Part shown: positions 14,696 to 16,073 of the stretch, piece after piece
How the letters are laid out: every line of letters begins with the position of its first letter
Position numbering within the stretch: position 1 is the stretch's first letter
NCBI GenBank assembly: GCA_017961385.1
Contig: JAGCXJ010000247.1
Location: forward strand, 1 to 16,073
Direction of reading: 5' to 3'
Source of the DNA: Lachnospiraceae bacterium
GTDB lineage: Bacteria; Bacillota; Clostridia; Lachnospirales; Lachnospiraceae
Length of the DNA: 16,073 nucleotides
Program-made: the position numbers and the translations under genes
Notes under the pieces: generated by a model
Database searches by the model: none
The model's input: the letters and a program-made list of their open reading frames with translations, nothing else
Told to the model about the DNA's origin: nothing

Positions 14696-15133
14696 TTGGA
14701 CAAGTACGAGTACAAATTAAGATCCGATGAGATCAAATCACTTATCAAGCAAAGGGAGTTCCAGAAGGCTGTCGAGATAGCCGACACCATAGACTGGACC
14801 AGAGTCAGGAGTGTAACGACTCTTTGTACAATAAGCGATCTGTATAAGATAAACCGCCGCTACAGAGATGCCAAGATACTTCTTGAACAGGCATATGAGA
14901 GATATCCCAACGTCAGGATGATCGTATATTCTCTGTGTGAACTTTGTATAAAGATGGAAGAGATCGTACAGGCTATAGAGTATTACAAGCAGTTTGTGCA
15001 GATGGCTCCTACAGATAACGGAAAGTTTATCCTTCAGTATAAGATATATGAAGCCCAGGACGTAAGTCTTGAAGAGCGCGTAGCTGTTCTTGAAGAACTG
15101 AAAAAGCGTGAGTCCAAGGAAAAATGGGGATAG
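14696..15133 (+). CDS. Tetratricopeptide-like protein, N-terminal part ended by an in-frame TAG
   Basis: Begins with TTG, preceded by AGAGGG about 9 nt upstream, and encodes 145 aa before TAG at 15131-15133. The sequence is rich in helical-hairpin repeats of TPR type (REFQKAVEIADTIDW; RRYRDAKILLEQAYERYPN; EIVQAIEYYKQFVQMAPTD). The same frame continues open straight after the TAG, with the helical pattern carried on (ESKEKWG, stop, ELAYLYHRIGL). I recall related Lachnospiraceae proteins with Tyr at this point (WGYELAYLYHR), which would need only TAT/TAC to TAG. Function is unknown; the full protein looks like a cytoplasmic or scaffold TPR protein with a long acidic C-terminal region. Confidence 0.7.
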   Translation: MDKYEYKLRSDEIKSLIKQREFQKAVEIADTIDWTRVRSVTTLCTISDLYKINRRYRDAKILLEQAYERYPNVRMIVYSLCELCIKMEEIVQAIEYYKQFVQMAPTDNGKFILQYKIYEAQDVSLEERVAVLEELKKRESKEKWG

Positions 15134-16073
15134 GAACTTGCATATCTTTATCATCGCATAGGTCTTACTACGAAATGCGTAGAGGAATGTGACGAGCTCA
15201 TCGTATGGTTTAGAGAAGGAACATATGTTAAAAAGGCTATGGAGTTAAAGATGCTGCATCAGCAGCTTACCGAAAGCCAGATGAGTCTTTACGAGAGCAT
15301 GCTTCCTCCAAAGGAAAGAGAAGCATTCATCGCTCAGAATACCGTGGAGATCAACAGGCAAAAACCTGAAGACGATATCCAGGTAAAGACCATGGATATG
15401 AGCAAATACAATACGCTCAATCTCCAGAAGGAACTTGCGGAATCGATGAAGGACGTACTTGTTGCGGATAACGGTTTTGCGTCTTTAGTGCCTGATGCCA
15501 ACGGACAGGCTGTTCAGGGCACATATATACCCGATGATTTTTCTATTGATAAGAGGATAGGCACCACCACTGAAAAGATATCCAGAACACTCGTTACGGA
15601 AGAACCCATGACAGGAGAGGATTCTCCTCTGCCGTCAATTTCATCAGGTGCATCAACACAGATGCTACATGATACCGGAGAAATGGAGGAGCTGTTCTTT
15701 GAAGACAACAGAAGTGACAGGACTCCCGCACCGGCATATCCTGTCGAGGGCTTAGATGCTGCATCAGCAGAGATAAACGAAAGCGTTGCTAACGACACAT
15801 CACAGTTCCCCGCATATGATCCCGTTAAGGATCTTGAACTGACTATGATGTACAGCCCTCAGGGAATAAATGAAGAGCTTAGGGAAGCTGACAGCGACAT
15901 AGATGAGGAAGCTGTTGAAGAAGCCGAGATACCAAAGGTCGGAACACCTACAGCAGAGCTTTTCAATATCGATGATACCGTGGAGATAGTAGAACCCATA
16001 GAGGCGACCAAGGTATTTAACAGAGAAGCACTCCAGGCTGTTGCAAAGGCATACAATACATCTTTGCAGGCTG
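15134..16073 (+). pseudogene. Continuation of the TPR-like gene after the in-frame TAG; runs off the window
   Basis: The frame of the preceding gene remains open for 313 codons with no further stop. It starts with ELAYLYHRIGLTTKCVEECD and MELKMLHQQLTESQMSLYES, clearly the rest of the TPR-helical region. It then becomes an acidic, Thr/Ser/Pro-rich, probably disordered segment with repeated short motifs of the kind PxxDxTxE/I, such as VGTPTAELFNIDDTVEIVEP. The first in-frame ATG is at 15239, with only a weak AAGG before it, so independent translation is doubtful. Either a recent nonsense change, a sequencing error, or stop-codon readthrough explains it. The 3' end lies outside the window. Confidence 0.7.

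Noticed and set aside
15131..15133. Pyrrolysine or genome-wide TAG reassignment
   Set aside because: metQ in the same window ends in a plain TAG, and no Pyl genes are visible here. A local nonsense change or readthrough is simpler, although the genome was not available to exclude suppression.
1..16073. CRISPR arrays, insertion sequences, phage or plasmid genes
   Set aside because: No regularly spaced repeats, transposase or integrase motifs, or terminal inverted repeats were seen on either strand, although the tRNA at the left edge is a common integration site.

Overview
The window looks like chromosome from an anaerobic, low-to-moderate-GC Firmicute, most likely Lachnospiraceae (Butyrivibrio-like). 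This is inferred from protein style, strong AGGAGG-type ribosome binding sites, extended -10 promoters and the mix of housekeeping genes; no rRNA or other species marker is present.

Left part (1-4600), plus strand: the 3' end of tRNA-Phe(GAA) with a terminator; a small three-gene unit (an 84-aa conserved protein, a zinc-ribbon membrane protein and a small alpha/beta hydrolase); rplY (ribosomal protein L25/Ctc) with its own promoter and a roughly 90-nt leader; an unusual fusion of dihydrofolate reductase with a PgeF/YfiH (laccase-domain) protein; and a cysK-type cysteine synthase. A perfect 30-bp palindrome ends cysK and also the convergent operon.

Middle, minus strand (8386 to 4573): metN-metI-metQ, a complete methionine-type ABC importer, tightly coupled to an M20-family amidohydrolase. 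The layout suggests uptake and deacylation of a sulfur amino acid derivative.

Middle to right, plus strand (8619-14468): a compact six-gene operon encoding a nitrogenase-like reductase: a NifD-like subunit, a NifK-like subunit, NifH, a NifX/NafY-type cofactor-carrier domain, the radical-SAM enzyme NifB and a LysR-type regulator. The NifD-like subunit keeps all three P-cluster cysteines and both cofactor ligands (Cys259, His439). It has lost the residues matching nitrogenase Gln191 and His195, so it is probably not an N2-fixing enzyme but still uses a NifB-derived cluster. No nifE, nifN or nifV is present in the window. The intergenic region shared with the divergent met operon carries two 15-bp LysR-type boxes centred 32 bp apart, just over three helical turns. 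Together this supports a regulated sulfur-scavenging module: importer and deacylase on one arm, and a nitrogenase-like C-S bond reductase (methylthio-alkane reductase-like, or a relative with another organosulfur substrate) on the other. This is the main find.

Right end (14696-16073): a tetratricopeptide-like protein gene interrupted by a single in-frame TAG, after which the same frame stays open for 313 codons to the window edge.
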